A stretch of 64,000 nucleotides of DNA from Anomaloglossus baeobatrachus (lineage: Eukaryota; Chordata; Amphibia; Anura; Aromobatidae), in the NCBI RefSeq assembly GCF_048569485.1, contig NC_134357.1, forward strand, positions 66,836,751 through 66,900,750, in the 5' to 3' direction. The stretch's first letter is position 1. Each line of letters opens with the position of its first letter. A program made the position numbers and the translations under genes. Under the pieces are notes generated by a model, which was given only the letters and a program-made list of their open reading frames with translations, searched no databases and had not been told where the DNA came from. This document shows positions 48,485 through 59,812 of the stretch, piece by piece.

Positions 48485-48930
48485 TCGGGGCTTTTTTTCA
48501 ACTATGAGTCTAAGAACTTACAGGTAGGTAGTTGCTGACCACGTGTCTGTTCTGTTCCGGGGCTGATCTCTGCCAGTTCAGAGTGGTCATAACCACTCCT
48601 GCCGGTGACTCTGTGGCTTCCAGTGATGTCATCTCAACACAACAGCATCTTCTCTTCCTCTGTGCTCTGTTGAAGGGGTGTCACTGCCTATATCATGCTG
48701 ATTGACAGCAGGCTCCACTATTCCTAACTGTGGGGAGGCGACTGCCACACCCCATCGACAGTAGTCTGGAAGCAGAAGAGCTTTTCTGTGTACGTAAAGT
48801 CAAAATAAGCTGCAGAATCACTGACTTTGACTATTCTGAGCTGGTGCTGGGAAAACAGGCAGATAGTTAGCAAATACCTGCCTGTTAGTTCTTAGGCCCA
48901 TACAAAAAAAATAGTTCCATATAACCCCTT
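48485..48930. mobile_element. Palindromic MITE in intron 7
   Basis: Inverted ends: TCTAAGAACTTACAGGTAGG on the left pairs with CCTGCCTGTTAGTTCTTAGG on the right, extending outward through T/A-rich stretches to CCCCTTTAA. It occupies over half of intron 7. No coding content. Confidence 0.65.
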
Positions 48931-49197
48931 TAATTTAAACAGCAACTTACTGATATATTTGAATTCCAAATGTGTCCCTTTACAATTGGGATAATGCCAT
49001 AGTAAAGTTAGGACTGCCTGCTGCCACCACTAGAGGGAGCTAAAGAGGTCACTGCAGACTGTTTTTACATTGTCCTCCATAATAAGCTGTAAAAAATGAA
49101 AAAAATTAGATTCAGACCCTGTTTAATTAATAAATGCAATTTGTAATAGGTGTCATGAATGTGATCACTTACCTGATGTTATTTTTCTATGAGGCAG

Positions 49198-49245
49198 ATT
49201 TGCAACATGATGAACGCACCGGCCGATGAATACTTCACATTTCAG
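49198..49245 (+). CDS. PDE6C: PDE6C exon 8 (GAF-B)
   Basis: 16 codons, ICNMMNAPADEYFTFQ, phase 0 at both ends. The acceptor is TGAGGCAG and the donor GTGAGA. This short exon is the best single discriminator: rod subunits as I remember them read ICNIMNAP followed by different residues. Confidence 0.95.
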
Positions 49246-49493
49246 GTGAGAAATTGATGATTTCATTTCATTTCATTATTTATTTATTTATTTGTTTTTA
49301 AAGAATTTTTTTTAATTCTAATTAATTGTACAAAATTATATTTTACCATTATTCCGATGCAGGTTTAGAGGGTGAGTAATCTTATAGCTGTAATCACATG
49401 CTTTATTCTATAATGAGTCTGTTCTTTCTGTAGAGATCTAGAAAATATTTTCTGCTGGAACAATAAAAGGACGGTTTAACTTTGTTGTTCCAG

Positions 49494-49643
49494 AAAGCGG
49501 AGGTGGATGAGTCCGGATGGACTATTAAAAATGTCTTGTCCCTGCCCATTGTGAACAAAAAGGAAGAGATTGTGGGTGTAGCGACGTTCTACAACAGGAA
49601 GGATGGAAGGCCATTTGATGAGTATGACGAGCAAATCACTGAA
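49494..49643 (+). CDS. PDE6C: PDE6C exon 9 (GAF-B, signature motif)
   Basis: 50 codons, from [20 protein letters not shown] to [11 protein letters not shown], phase 0 at both ends. The acceptor is TTGTTCCAG and the donor GTAAGG. It contains the GAF-B counterpart of the NKFDE motif ([13 protein letters not shown]), with Arg in place of Lys as in the family. A (TA)n(CA)n microsatellite begins about 40 bp after the donor. Confidence 0.96.
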
Positions 49644-49680
49644 GTAAGGAATTCACTGTGCAAATACTTAATAGTGACAA

Positions 49681-49726
<46 letters not shown>

Positions 49727-49740
49727 CACACACGCACACA

Positions 49741-49783
<43 letters not shown>
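49681..49783. repeat. (TA)n(CA)n microsatellite in intron 9
   Basis: About 20 TA dinucleotides followed by about 30 CA/CG-type dinucleotides, just after exon 9. Likely length-polymorphic. Confidence 0.95.
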
Positions 49784-49785
<2 letters not shown>

Positions 49786-49859
49786 TGTAAGCGCTAAGAT
49801 GTGCAAGCATTTAATATCGGAGTTTTGGACTGCATTACTGCTATATTTTATTTTATAAG

Positions 49860-50690
49860 TACTAGATGTACTTAGTGCAGACATTGTTCAATTTGTGAAA
49901 GCCCACCAACCAGGACAAGGTGCACCTTTCTTTCATTGCCTCTCCCGAGTTAAAGACCTACAAATTGAAAGGACATGTAGGATCCAGCACTAATTAATAA
50001 CATACCTAGGTTTAGAAAGAGAAAAAAAACAAGAATGTAGATGGTGAACATTGGAATATGAACACGCATTACTGCCAAGAAAACCTGAAAATATTTTTTG
50101 AAAAAAAATGAGTTACTTAGCAAATAAAAGTGGCCAAATTTACTTGTGCCCAGACACCACGTCAAGGTGTAACTCTCATCTGGGTCCTACTCTAATTTTT
50201 ATGCCTCTCTTGTCCAAACTGACCTTTTATATGGGCAAGAATAGAACCTGCAAAAAGAAAATTAAAAACACCTGAAGTAACTGGGAGGTGTGTGCAGACA
50301 AAGGACATGACTCCATAATACAAAATAGAAAAATTTGCCAGCACTTCTTAATCTCATAGTCTGAACTGATGCACACTGAACATGACATAAAATATGCATT
50401 TTTATTTGCTAAGTAATTCATTTTTTTCAAAAAAATATTTTCATGTTTTCTTGGCATAATGCGCAGTCACATTCCAATGTTCACCATCTACATTCTTGTT
50501 TTTTCTCCTTCCCTTTACTTGAGTGCAACTGTTATTTTGGAAATTGTATGTCATGTTCAGTATGCACCAGTTCAGACTATGAGGTTAGGATAGTGCTGGT
50601 ATTTTTTTCTATCCCTAGGTTTGGATCACATAGTGTATTGTCCACAGTCAGTGACTTTGTTGGGTCTTACATCTGAAGCCCTGGGCTTTG
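49860..50690. repeat. Inverted repeats in intron 9
   Basis: 50028-50128 (CAAGAATGTAGATGGTGAAC) pairs with 50404-50502 (GTTCACCATCTACATTCTTG). Nested blocks with GAACATGACATAAAA and GTCATGTTCAGTATGCACCA near 50375 and 50550 are also inverted. Probably a rearranged MITE; family unknown. Confidence 0.6.
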
Positions 50691-50699
50691 GAAGTTTGG

Positions 50700-51235
50700 T
50701 GATGGGGCCAGCCTAAGGTTGGGTTCATACTGCATTTTTGTCAAGGGTCAGTGGCTCACACTCGAAGCCCTGGAAATGTTTTATTGGGACTGGGCTATTG
50801 ACTATAATAATGCAGATAGAGTCACTCTGGGCTCTCTTGGAAATCATTTTCGGTCATATCCCCCTAGTTGAGGTGGGCTCCAGGCCATTGTCTACTGCAT
50901 CTTGGAGCCCACATCGACTAAGCAGATACGACCAATAATGATGTCCAATAAAGTACACTGTAACCCGATCTACATCATTATAGTCAATGGCCCTGTCTGA
51001 ATACCATGTTCCAGGGCCTTAGACGTAAGCCTCTGACCGTAAACACAAAAGCAATGTGAACCCCACTTTAGGTTGATGGGTAGACTGCTCAGCCAAATAA
51101 TGAGCCAGTCACCACCTCAAATATTGTGTGTGTGTATGTATATACAAACACACACACACACTATTTGAGGTGGTGACTGTCTCATTATTTGGCTGAGCAG
51201 TCCACCCACCAACTTAAGGTGGGGTTCATAGGGAT
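50700..51235. repeat. Palindromic repeat in intron 9
   Basis: Inverted arms at about 51058-51130 (GACTGCTCAGCCAAATAATG) and 51160-51230 (CATTATTTGGCTGAGCAGTC) surround a TGTGTGTATG/CACACA centre. The left extension from 50700 has GGTTGGGTTCATACTGCATT, suggesting a longer palindromic MITE. Confidence 0.6.
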
Positions 51236-51870
51236 AGTATCTGTCTCTCTCCCAGTCTCTGTCTGTGTGTCGCTGTCTGTCTGTCTCTCTGTCTGTGTCT
51301 TTTCTTGTCTGTCTGTGTCTATGTCTCTGTCTGTCTGTTTCTATCTCTCTGTCTGTATTTGTATCAGTCTATCTGTCTCCATCTCTGTATCTGTCTCTAT
51401 GTGTGTGTCTGTCTGTCTCTTTCCCCGTCTGTCTCTTTCCCGTCTGTCTCTTTCCCAGTCTGTCTCTTTCCCCGTCTGTCTCTTTCCCCGTCTGTCTCTT
51501 TCCCCGTCTGCCTCTTTTCCCGTCAGCCACTTTTCCCGTCTGCCTCTTTTCCTGTCTACCTCTTTGCCCGTCTGTCTCTTTGCCCGTCTGTCTCTTTGCC
51601 CGTCTGTCTCTTTCCAGGGCTGTCTCTTTCCAGGGCTGTCTCTTTGCCCGGCTGTCTTTTTGCCCGGCTGTCTTTTTGCCCGGCTGTCTCTTTCCAAGGC
51701 TTTCTCTTTTCTGGTCTGTCTCTTTGCAGGGCTGTCTCTTTCCAGGGCTGTCTCTTTGCCCATCTCTTTGCCCGTCTGTCTCTTTGCCCATCTGTCTGTC
51801 TCTTTCCACGTCTGTCTTTGTCTGTGTCTCTGTCTGTCTGTCTCTGTCTCTTTCTGTCTCTCCCCATCTC
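51236..51870. repeat. Polypyrimidine minisatellite
   Basis: Period about 16 bp, unit TCTGTCTCTTTCCCCG with variants, preceded by plain (TCTG)n-like sequence. The plus strand is almost purine-free. ORFs of 103-241 codons on both strands (Cys/Leu/Ser-rich or Lys/Glu/Arg-rich) come from the array and are rejected as genes. Confidence 0.93.
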
Positions 51871-51879
51871 ACCACCGAC

Positions 51880-52171
51880 ATCTTATTACCTCACACATAA
51901 GCTTCTTATACTAACAGTTTATTTTGTTCCTATAGCAACCACTGACAGTTGCTATTAATAGCCTGTAGCTCCCACCTCCATTCAGTTTAATGGAGGCAGT
52001 ATTTTGGAGAGTAACTGTAAAGCGTGGGGTTAAATTTTCCCCTCAAAACTTAGTCTATGACGTTACCTGGGTCACATGGGGCGTCTGTGCAAAATTTCGT
52101 GATTGTAAATGCGACGGTGCAAATTCCTTTAGCGGACATACACACATACATACACACATACATACACTGAG

Positions 52172-52208
<37 letters not shown>

Positions 52209-52210
52209 AG
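51880..52210. repeat. Dispersed repeat ending in (TA)n
   Basis: Contains TTCCTATAGCAACCACTGAC, then GGTCACATGGGGCGTCTGTG and CCTTTAGCGGACATACACAC, and ends in CATA and TA microsatellites. I associate this block with a common frog repeat but cannot name the family. The directly adjoining pyrimidine array may be part of the same element. Confidence 0.5.
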
Positions 52211-52294
52211 ATACATTTTAAGTGCAGTTATCTATTCATCAAAAACGGGTAAAATTGCAAACTGCTGGGAAATGCAAGACATTTTGAAGCTTAA

Positions 52295-52618
52295 AGGGAA
52301 TCTGTCACCAGGTTTTTGCTCCCCCATCTGAGAGCGGCATAATGTAGAGGCAGAGACCCTGATACCACCAATGTGTCACTTACTGAGCTGTTTGCTGTCA
52401 TTTTGATAAAATCAATGTTTTCTCTGCTTCAGAGAAAATGCTGGACTACCTGGCAGCATGCCAAGTAGTCCTCTAATGATAATCTATTGCTGATTAATTA
52501 GTGATTTTATCAAAACTACACTAAGCAGCCCAGTCACACTTCGCTGGAATCAGGATCTCTGCCCCTACGTTATGCTGCTGTCAGATTAGGTGGCAACAAC
52601 CTGGTGACAGATTCCATT
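52295..52618. mobile_element. TAA-flanked MITE
   Basis: The terminal inverted repeats are AGGGAATCTGTCACCAGGTT and AACCTGGTGACAGATTCCAT, flanked by TAA at both ends (52292-52294, 52619-52621). The 324-bp element is non-coding. A related, degraded piece is at 62580-62870. Confidence 0.8.
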
Positions 52619-53196
52619 TAACTCTTGTTAAAAATCCACACTGTTGCTAAGTCCTAAGAGGTTCTTACTCAATTGTGTACTATTTTCCAACGTTAACAAC
52701 CACCACTGCAGTCTATCACCGATGGCTGGTTTCCTAGTCAAGGAGACCAGCCCTTACAAGCTCATCGCTATAGAGTTTATAACCGATCCTCGGGTGAGCC
52801 ATACAGCAATCTGACTGTACCCAAGCACTGATGCCAGCACAGAGGGGTTGGCAGGGCAAGGAGTGAATATTCATTTTGCATTAACAAATGTTTAACTAGC
52901 CAGCACGCGACTATGAATTCTCCGGGGCTTATGGCAACCCAAGGGGTCAACGTACAGCAATAACAGTTACATATCCTGAAAGGGCTACCCAATCCCAATT
53001 TCAGGATACAATTAGTATGATGATCCGCAACTAGGGCTTATTTTTAGAGTAGAGCTTATATTTTAAGCATAATTCAAAAAGCCAGAAAAATCTTGCCAGG
53101 GCTTATTTTCAGGAAAACACGATAGATTATATAGCCAGCGGACTGGTTCCTATCATATATTTTTTGGAGCTTGTGCTGACCCATTTTGACTAGATA

Positions 53197-53277
53197 CATT
53201 GGATGGATGGATGGATGGATAGATGGATAGATGGATAGAGGGATAGATGGATAGAGGGATAGATGGATAGATAGATA
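53197..53277. repeat. (GGAT)n/(GATA)n microsatellite
   Basis: Tetranucleotide run directly before MITE copy E. The 52622-53196 stretch before it is non-coding DNA in which I recognise nothing. Confidence 0.92.
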
Positions 53278-53283
53278 GTCTTA

Positions 53284-53869
53284 GGCGGGCTTTACACGCT
53301 GCGACATCGCTAGCAATTGCTAGCAATGTCGAGCGCGATAGCACCCGCCCCGTCGTACATGCAATATCTGGTGCTTGCTGCCGTAGCGAACATTATCGCT
53401 ACGGCAGCTTCACACGCACATACCTGGTCAGCGACGTCGCTGTGACCGCCGAACAATCCCTCCTTCAAGGGGGAGGTGCGTTCGGCGTCACAGCGACATC
53501 ACTACAACGTCACTAAGCGGCCGACCAATAGAAGCGGAGGGGCGGAGATGAGCAGGACATAACATCCCGCCCACCTCCTTCCTTCCGCATTGCTGGTGGA
53601 CGCAGGTAAGGAGATGTTTGTCGTTCCTGCGGTTTCACATACAGCGATGTGTGGTGCTGCAGGAACGACAAACAACATCGTATCGGTAGCAGTAACGACA
53701 TTATGGAAATGAACGACGTGACACAGATCAGCGATTTTTTTACGCTTTTGCGCTCGTTTATCGTCGTACCTAGGATTTACACATTGCGATGTCGCTACCG
53801 GATGTGCGTGACTAACGATGTGACCCCAACGATATATCGGTAGCGATGTCGCAACATGTAAAGCCCGCC
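53284..53869. mobile_element. TTTACACGC-family MITE, copy E, intron 9
   Basis: The ends are GGCGGGCTTTACACGCTGCG and GTAAAGCCCGCC. The left flank is TTA and the right flank TAA, with AGTCT on both sides further out. The interior has CCAATAGAAGCGGAGGGGCG as in the other copies. A small related piece (GATCTCGTTAGCGATCTCG) lies at 54984-55072 in intron 11. Confidence 0.85.
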
Positions 53870-54247
53870 TAAGTCTTATCCTTCAATGGAGAAGTGTTAC
53901 TCTCCACAGTAATAACTTATCCGTGTAGGTTTTCTAAGTTTACAAGAGTTACAGGGACCTTGCCCACATGGGCCCAAAAAATTTTGGCAGTGGCCATGGC
54001 TGAAATTTTACTGAGGACTCAGTGATTGATATATTACTATCATCTCATGCTTATATCTAGTCAGAACATGACTGGGGTGACATTGTACAATTTCATATCA
54101 GAATGTACAGATCCATCAGACAAAGGAACTATAAATTCTTGACTGACCGACATACCTACATATGATTTATATTGTCTAGTTTACACTTCAGACAGTCTGA
54201 CATATTTTTTTTGTGTCATAGCACTAACGGCATCTTTCCTATTCCAG

Positions 54248-54391
54248 ACCCTGACTCAGTTTTTAGGATGGTCGGTTTTAAACACTGATACTTATGACAA
54301 AATGAATAAACTCGAAAACAGAAAGGACATTGCCCAGGAGATGCTAATGAACCAGATGAAGTGCACGCCTTCAGAACTCCAGAGTATTCTG
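54248..54391 (+). CDS. PDE6C: PDE6C exon 10 (end of GAF-B, linker)
   Basis: 48 codons, from [20 protein letters not shown] to TPSELQSIL, phase 0 at both ends. The acceptor is CCTATTCCAG and the donor GTAAATG. It forms the long linker helix between GAF-B and the catalytic domain ([16 protein letters not shown] is almost invariant in the family). Confidence 0.96.
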
Positions 54392-54471
54392 GTAAATGTC
54401 TTCAAGTTTGTTTTCTACTTTAGCGGGAGACTAAACTATGAGGTCTAACCAAAGCAATGTTTCCATTTTAG

Positions 54472-54537
54472 AAATCAAAAGAAAAATTAAATAAGAACGT
54501 AGTCGACTGTGAGGAGAAGGAATTGGTGAAGATATTG
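54472..54537 (+). CDS. PDE6C: PDE6C exon 11 (linker)
   Basis: 22 codons, KSKEKLNKNVVDCEEKELVK then IL, phase 0 at both ends. The acceptor is TTCCATTTTAG and the donor GTAAGA. The preceding intron is only 80 bp. Compared with the mammalian sequence as I remember it (VIDDCEEK) one residue is missing here (VVDCEEK). This is a variable region before the catalytic domain. Confidence 0.93.
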
Positions 54538-55413
54538 GTAAGATTCTTAAAGGAACATAACCGTAGATTGTGTCTACATAACGCTTCACCTCATGTTTAG
54601 CAATATAATTAGTATTGTCTATGCATGGATTGGACCAAAGTCTACATGTAGGAAGTCCCAATCTAGGAGAGATCATAAATGAGTTATCTAACCCCTTTAA
54701 AAAATGATCAGTTTAAATTATGAAACATCAGTACAATAAAAAAAATTAAACATCAAGGTCTTCCAATGAGATAAATCAACTAAAATTAGGAAAATTTGTG
54801 GAATTAGTTCTTAATGAAGATTTTCTTAATCCAATAATTCATCCTCGGGTTATGCTTCTTCCTACTGGTTTGGCCACTTGACCACAAGGTTGAGTACGAA
54901 GAAGCTTTAGGGCACTTGTACCCCTATTCTACAAATCCATAATACTAAGCTCATAGAAATGTATAGACCCATATTGTGCTGCCTTATGGTGAGATTGTTG
55001 CTGCGTCACAGAGACTGTGACTCAGCAATGATCTCGTTAGCGATCTCGTTGTGTGTGACGGGGTCTTTAGAATAGGTTATGCATGCCAGATAAGTGGGCA
55101 TCCAACAGCTGGAACCCGCACCCGTCACATCAACTTGAAGTAGGCCAGAAACCACAGGTAGTTGCCGTTCTCAGGTACCGCAGCTCAGCTACTATTGGAG
55201 TAAAATACAATACAAATGTTCTGTGTAACACAGATTAGGCATTTCCCCCATCTATTACTTTAATGCCTATGTAGACATTTTTGCGCTGTTCTATCACATG
55301 CCCTATAAAAGCAGCGACACACCTTTGGAAAACAAATATATAAGTTAAGAAAAAATCTTCAACCCAACTAATAGGAGCCATCTGCTCACAAGTGTTTATC
55401 TTCTTTTGAACAG

Positions 55414-55560
55414 AAAGAAGAGCTGCCAGACCCAGCGGCGCTGGAACTCTATGAATTCCGCTTTAGTGACCTGCCAGTGTCCGAGCACGATCTCATCAAG
55501 AGCGGCATTCGCCTGTTTGTAGAACTAAATGCTGTGGATAAGTTTAAGGTGCCAGCAGAG
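55414..55560 (+). CDS. PDE6C: PDE6C exon 12 (start of catalytic domain)
   Basis: 49 codons, from [20 protein letters not shown] to VDKFKVPAE, phase 0 at both ends. The acceptor is TTTGAACAG and the donor GTAAAT. It carries the N-terminal helices of the PDEase domain ([17 protein letters not shown]). It aligns without gaps to the family. Confidence 0.96.
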
Positions 55561-56225
55561 GTAAATGGCCTGACATACATAACGCTATCCTAATGTATTG
55601 CTATTTTATCTACATTGTTTGTATGAAACCCGAAAGCAGAGTATATTAATATTATATAAAATGTCAATTCAGTGCAACTGCGGAATGAAAAATGATTAAC
55701 GGAATGGGGTACATGTACAATTACAATGCATGATCCAGTCTGCCGCTGAAGAGCTTTTTTCTCCTTCCTGATCCCAGTTTATAATCCACTGGATCACAAA
55801 TTCAGAAAAGAATTTTACACTTTTACATAATTATTATGATGTTTTCTTCTTCTGATACCATAATTGGTTACCGCTGTGACCAGCTCCATAGGTAGACTGT
55901 GCCACAGATTAATAGTTCTCATGGTAGAGAAGCCTTGTCTACTCTGGAGATTTAACCTGTCTTTCTCCAGATGGAGGAAGTGCCAAGGTTTCTTTTGAGG
56001 GAATTTTGCATGGACAGGTCTTACATTTAGTATGGGCCTTTTATGGTATTTGTGCAAGTTAATCACGACCTTCTCTAGACGTCTCTTCTCAACACTATAC
56101 ACATTTTATTTTTTTAATTTTTCCTCATAACCAAGATCCTCCATGCCCCTTATCAGTTTGTGGCTGTTCTTTGTACTTTTTGTTTAGCTCCCGGGCATCT
56201 TTTCTATGAATTGCTCCCCAAAACT

Positions 56226-56795
56226 GAAAGGGGTGGTTCACTAGTTAGCATTACCAGCCACATCGATATAACATTGAGAAAGAAAGCTTCTCTCAAATAT
56301 GAGGATCATGAGGTGGTTCACTAGTTAGCAGTAATGGCGACAATGATATAACGTTGAGAAACAAGCCTTTTTTCAAATACCTTGTGTTGCCAATTCTACC
56401 TCTGAGTGGCACTATTGCGGTCCAATCATCCCCATCGAGTGACGCCCGGGCTTCGTGACCTCCAATGTCTGGTGATGTCTCGTTAACTTCCAGTTGACCC
56501 AACATCACCGAGCCCGGCCTCAGTCTCCCTGAGTGACTGGGCTGTAGGCGGCATTTCACCACTCATCCTAACCCAGCGTCACAGCCCAGCATCTTGCGTT
56601 CTCTCCTTCGTTGCAGAGCGTCGCAATCAGGAGCGATGCTGGGCTGTGGCGAATGGTGAAACTCTGCCCACAGCCCGGTCAGTCAAGAAGACTGGGGCCA
56701 CTTCGGTGATGTCAGGTAAACTAGAAGTTGACAAGACATCACCGGACATCAGAGGTCACGCAATGGGGTTGAGCAGAACTAGTGAACCACTTCTT
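56226..56795. mobile_element. Palindromic MITE nested in LINE
   Basis: The ends are GGTGGTTCACTAGTTAGC and GAACTAGTGAACCACTTC. The left end is present twice (56228 and 56315), suggesting a partial internal duplication. The inner arms with AGTCTCCCTGAGTGACTGGG and CAGCCCGGTCAGTCAAGAAG match the MITE at 5635-5970. Confidence 0.7.
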
Positions 56796-57018
56796 GAACC
56801 TCATATTCCAGATGAGGGTGTACTAACATTTTGTGAAGTTATAGTATGTCCCTATCCTGCCTCTTTTAATACATGACAATATTCTGCTAGCCTCAGAAGC
56901 CTCTGATTGATATTGCATACTATTATTTAGTCTGTGATCTACAAGTACACCCAAATTTTTCCCTACAAGTGACTCTCCTAATTTACTTATCCTAGTACAT
57001 ATAATTCCTGCATATTAA

Positions 57019-58190
57019 TGTGACGCACTGGCCTATCAGGTCGTCACAAGGGTGCCGTGCAATCTTCTGCATGGTACCCGCTCCTCCTTGGTTACGGGTC
57101 CTGTCCCTTTGGTGTTGCTAAGAACAGGTATACACAAATCCTGAGGAACACTCTGCACCACACCCACCAAACACCCATTGGGCAGCCTGAGGGGAATAGG
57201 GCCACCCAGATGGGGGGATGGTAGAAGGAGGGCCAGAAGTGTCACTTGTAGTCAGAGAGTGTCAGTGAGCAGTGACAGGAAGAGGTCATGCTGCGGAGCT
57301 GGGCTCCTGTACCCGTCCCAAGTGCCGGACGTTGGCCTGGTCTGGAAGGAGCTGGAACCCCGGTCGCAGGGGGTAGTGGCAAGGGGCACGGTACTGCCAC
57401 GGAGGGCAGTTCGGTGGCCTTGTGCTACAACCGGGCTGGGGCCAGGGCATGACTGGGTACGCGGACCCTAGGCTGGGAAGTAGCTTTATGCAGCCCAGTA
57501 ATTCACCCAACGAGGACAGAATCTTCATGAACCGCTCCCCCCCTCTCCAAAATCGGGGTACTAGCCCAATGAGAGGGATAGGACTTCCCAAAACTGTCCA
57601 GAAAATCCCAAGCGTGAACCCTGAGAGCAAGCTCACCCTACTAGCCACGCAGGTGAGCGGGACGCGAGTAGTTGTAGGCAAAAGGGATCCACCAAGTGTA
57701 AACACAGTGCCAAGGGACAAGGCTTCAGACCAACCAGCAACGCCAAAAGGACACAGAACCAGCGTGTTCGAACTAAAGCTACAGGGCATTCAAGACTTTT
57801 AGTTTACCCGGTGTCAGTGTCAGCATCTCTGGACTGTGTGAGTACGTTGTGCCCCTTTGCCTCTAACAGGTCCCTACTCTACCATCACCGAGCCCCGGGA
57901 CACTTTCCCCTACCCACGGAGGGGTTAACATCACCAGCTGCCATTCCATCGCTCTCGGGTGCTCCCTCTCTCTCCCAAACGCAGCAGCGGTGGTATCCCG
58001 CTTTACCAGAACCCGTGGGTGGCGTCACGAACACTATCCAATCCACCCATCATCCCCCTTTTGTAAATACCTTTGTACTCCCCTTTTTTCATTTCGAGCG
58101 GCCGTGCGACCCCGCCTCGGGTCCGGAGACCCCTCGAGCCACTGCGGATCCGGATCCGAGTAGCCCGTCGGCTGTCGCGGGGGCGGCACA
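57019..58190. mobile_element. LTR-like unit (TG...CA), copy 2
   Basis: About 1.17 kb from TGTGACGCACTGGCC to GGGGGCGGCACA, inserted in the LINE; LINE sequence resumes at TTATTAGTGCCC. It shares AGGTCGTCACA and CCCCTACCCACGGAGG with the unit at 34951-36016. Probably a solo LTR of a retrovirus-like family, though this is uncertain. The ORFs of up to 167 codons inside have no recognised domain. A fossil. Confidence 0.5.
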
Positions 58191-58551
58191 TTATTAGTGC
58201 CCAGATGCACAAATTTACATTTCACTGCATTACTCTAAAACCACAATCATGAACAGTTTCCCGGATTTCTCAACAGTAATGGCATTGAAGGCCATAACTG
58301 TCCACTTCTCCACAGTGGACAACTGAATTCAGCTTCACAGCATTTGTAGATAAGGTAGACTTTAAAGAAAAGATGGCAAGTTGAACATGTCTGTAGAATA
58401 AGCTGTCAAAACAATTATATAGAGTAGATGATGCTGAATCTATTAATATATAGATTTGTTGGAAATTATTCAGTATAATTTATATTTTGAATCCTTGATC
58501 TTTCTATGCTTAGGAGTCCAGTGGGCAGGCCTATTCAATCATTTAGTGTAA

Positions 58552-59036
58552 AGCCTGCTTTACACGGGACGACCGATTGTGCGATTTTACAATCGATCGT
58601 ACCCGCCTCCGTCGTTTGTGCATCACGGACAAATCGCTGCCCGTGTCGCACAAAGTCGTGAAACCCCCGTCACACGTACTTACCTGCTGAGCGACTTCGT
58701 TGTGGGCGGGGAACGTCCACTTCCTGAATGGGGAGGGACGTTCGGCGTCACAGCGATGTCACACAGCGGCCGGCCAATAGAAGTGGAGGGGCGGAGATGA
58801 GCGGGATGTAAACATCCCGCCCACATCTTTCATTCTGCACTGCCGGCGGGAGCCACGGGACGCAGGTAAGTTGTGTTCATCGTTCCCGTGGTGTCACACG
58901 ACTCACGATTTGTGAGCGATACTGTGTCGCTCAGAGGTTTAACACGAGACGACGTCGTGTACAATGCCGGATGTGCGTCACGAAAACCGTGACCCCGACG
59001 ATGTATAGCACAATCCGTCGTCTCGTGTAAAGCACC
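58552..59036. mobile_element. TTTACACGC-family MITE, copy F (diverged subfamily)
   Basis: The ends are AGCCTGCTTTACACGGGACG and CGTGTAAAGCACC, with TAA on both sides (58549-58551, 59037-59039). The interior keeps CCAATAGAAGTGGAGGGGCG but has ACGGGACGAC-type arms, so it is a distinct subfamily of the same element. Confidence 0.85.
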
Positions 59037-59167
59037 TAAGACCTACCACTGGACTCTTAAAAATAGAAAGAGTTGGCTTTCAAATAAATAAAATAAGAAG
59101 GTTAGAATACTTATTTTCCTGCCTATCCTCTTCTTCTCTGTAATATACAACCCACAGATAAGACTAA

Positions 59168-59683
59168 AGGGTGCTTTACACGCTGCGACATCGCTAACGA
59201 TATAACGTCAGGGTCATGTTGTGACGTACATACAGCAACATTAGCAACATCGCAGCGTGTAACACCAAGGAGCGACGATCAACGATCGCAAAAACGTCAA
59301 AAAATGTTGATCGTTGACATGTTGCTTCTTTTCATAATATCGTGGGTGGTGCATGCCGCTGGTTGTTCGTCGTTCCTGCGGCGTCATACATCTTCTTACC
59401 TGCGTCCACTGGCAATGAGGAAGGAAGGAAGTGGGCGGGATGTTCTGGCCGCTCATCTCCGCCCATCCTCTGCTATTGGGCGGCCGTTTAGTGACACCGC
59501 AGTGACGTTGAAGGAGGGATTGTTCGACGGTCACAGCGACGTCGCAGACCAGGTATGTGCGTGTGAGGCTGCCGTAGCGATAATGTTCGCTATGGCAGCA
59601 ATCACCAAATGTCGCACGAACGACGGGGACGGGTGCTATCGGGCACGATATCGCTAGCGATGTCGCAGCGTGTATAGCACCCT
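59168..59683. mobile_element. TTTACACGC-family MITE, copy G
   Basis: The ends are AGGGTGCTTTACACGCTGCG and CGTGTATAGCACCCT. It is flanked by TAA on the left and TTA on the right, with AGACT further out on both sides. It lies only 131 bp from copy F and closely follows the pattern of copy E in its right half. Confidence 0.83.
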
Positions 59684-59812
59684 TTAGACTACCAGTACAT
59701 TGCAGATATCCTCTACGCCAGCCACACAAAGTGGAATAAAACTGACTAATTTTGCAATCTAACATATATACAGGAGTCCTGGTTGGTCCTTGATTGCAGG
59801 TGTCAGGTACTA

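Larger units (their letters stand above)
55800..58260 (-). mobile_element. Diverged CR1-like LINE with two nested insertions, intron 12
   Basis: The parts 55800-56225, 56796-57018 and 58191-58260 read on the minus strand as the region after the reverse-transcriptase catalytic motifs (for example LNLQSRQGFSTMRTINLWHS), followed by a degraded 3' end. Sequence around CCAGATGAGGGTGTACTAAC and GCCCAGATGCACAAATTTAC parallels the LINE at 25176-26990. It is interrupted by a MITE and an LTR-like unit. Frames are broken. The assignment to CR1 is by general pattern. Confidence 0.65.

Noticed and set aside
51189-51914. 241-codon Cys/Leu/Ser-rich ORF and its antisense Lys/Glu-rich ORFs
   Set aside because: Pure product of a 16-bp pyrimidine minisatellite; no signal of a real gene.
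57286-57789. 167-codon ORF as a host gene
   Set aside because: It lies within the second LTR-like unit and has no recognised domain or splice structure.
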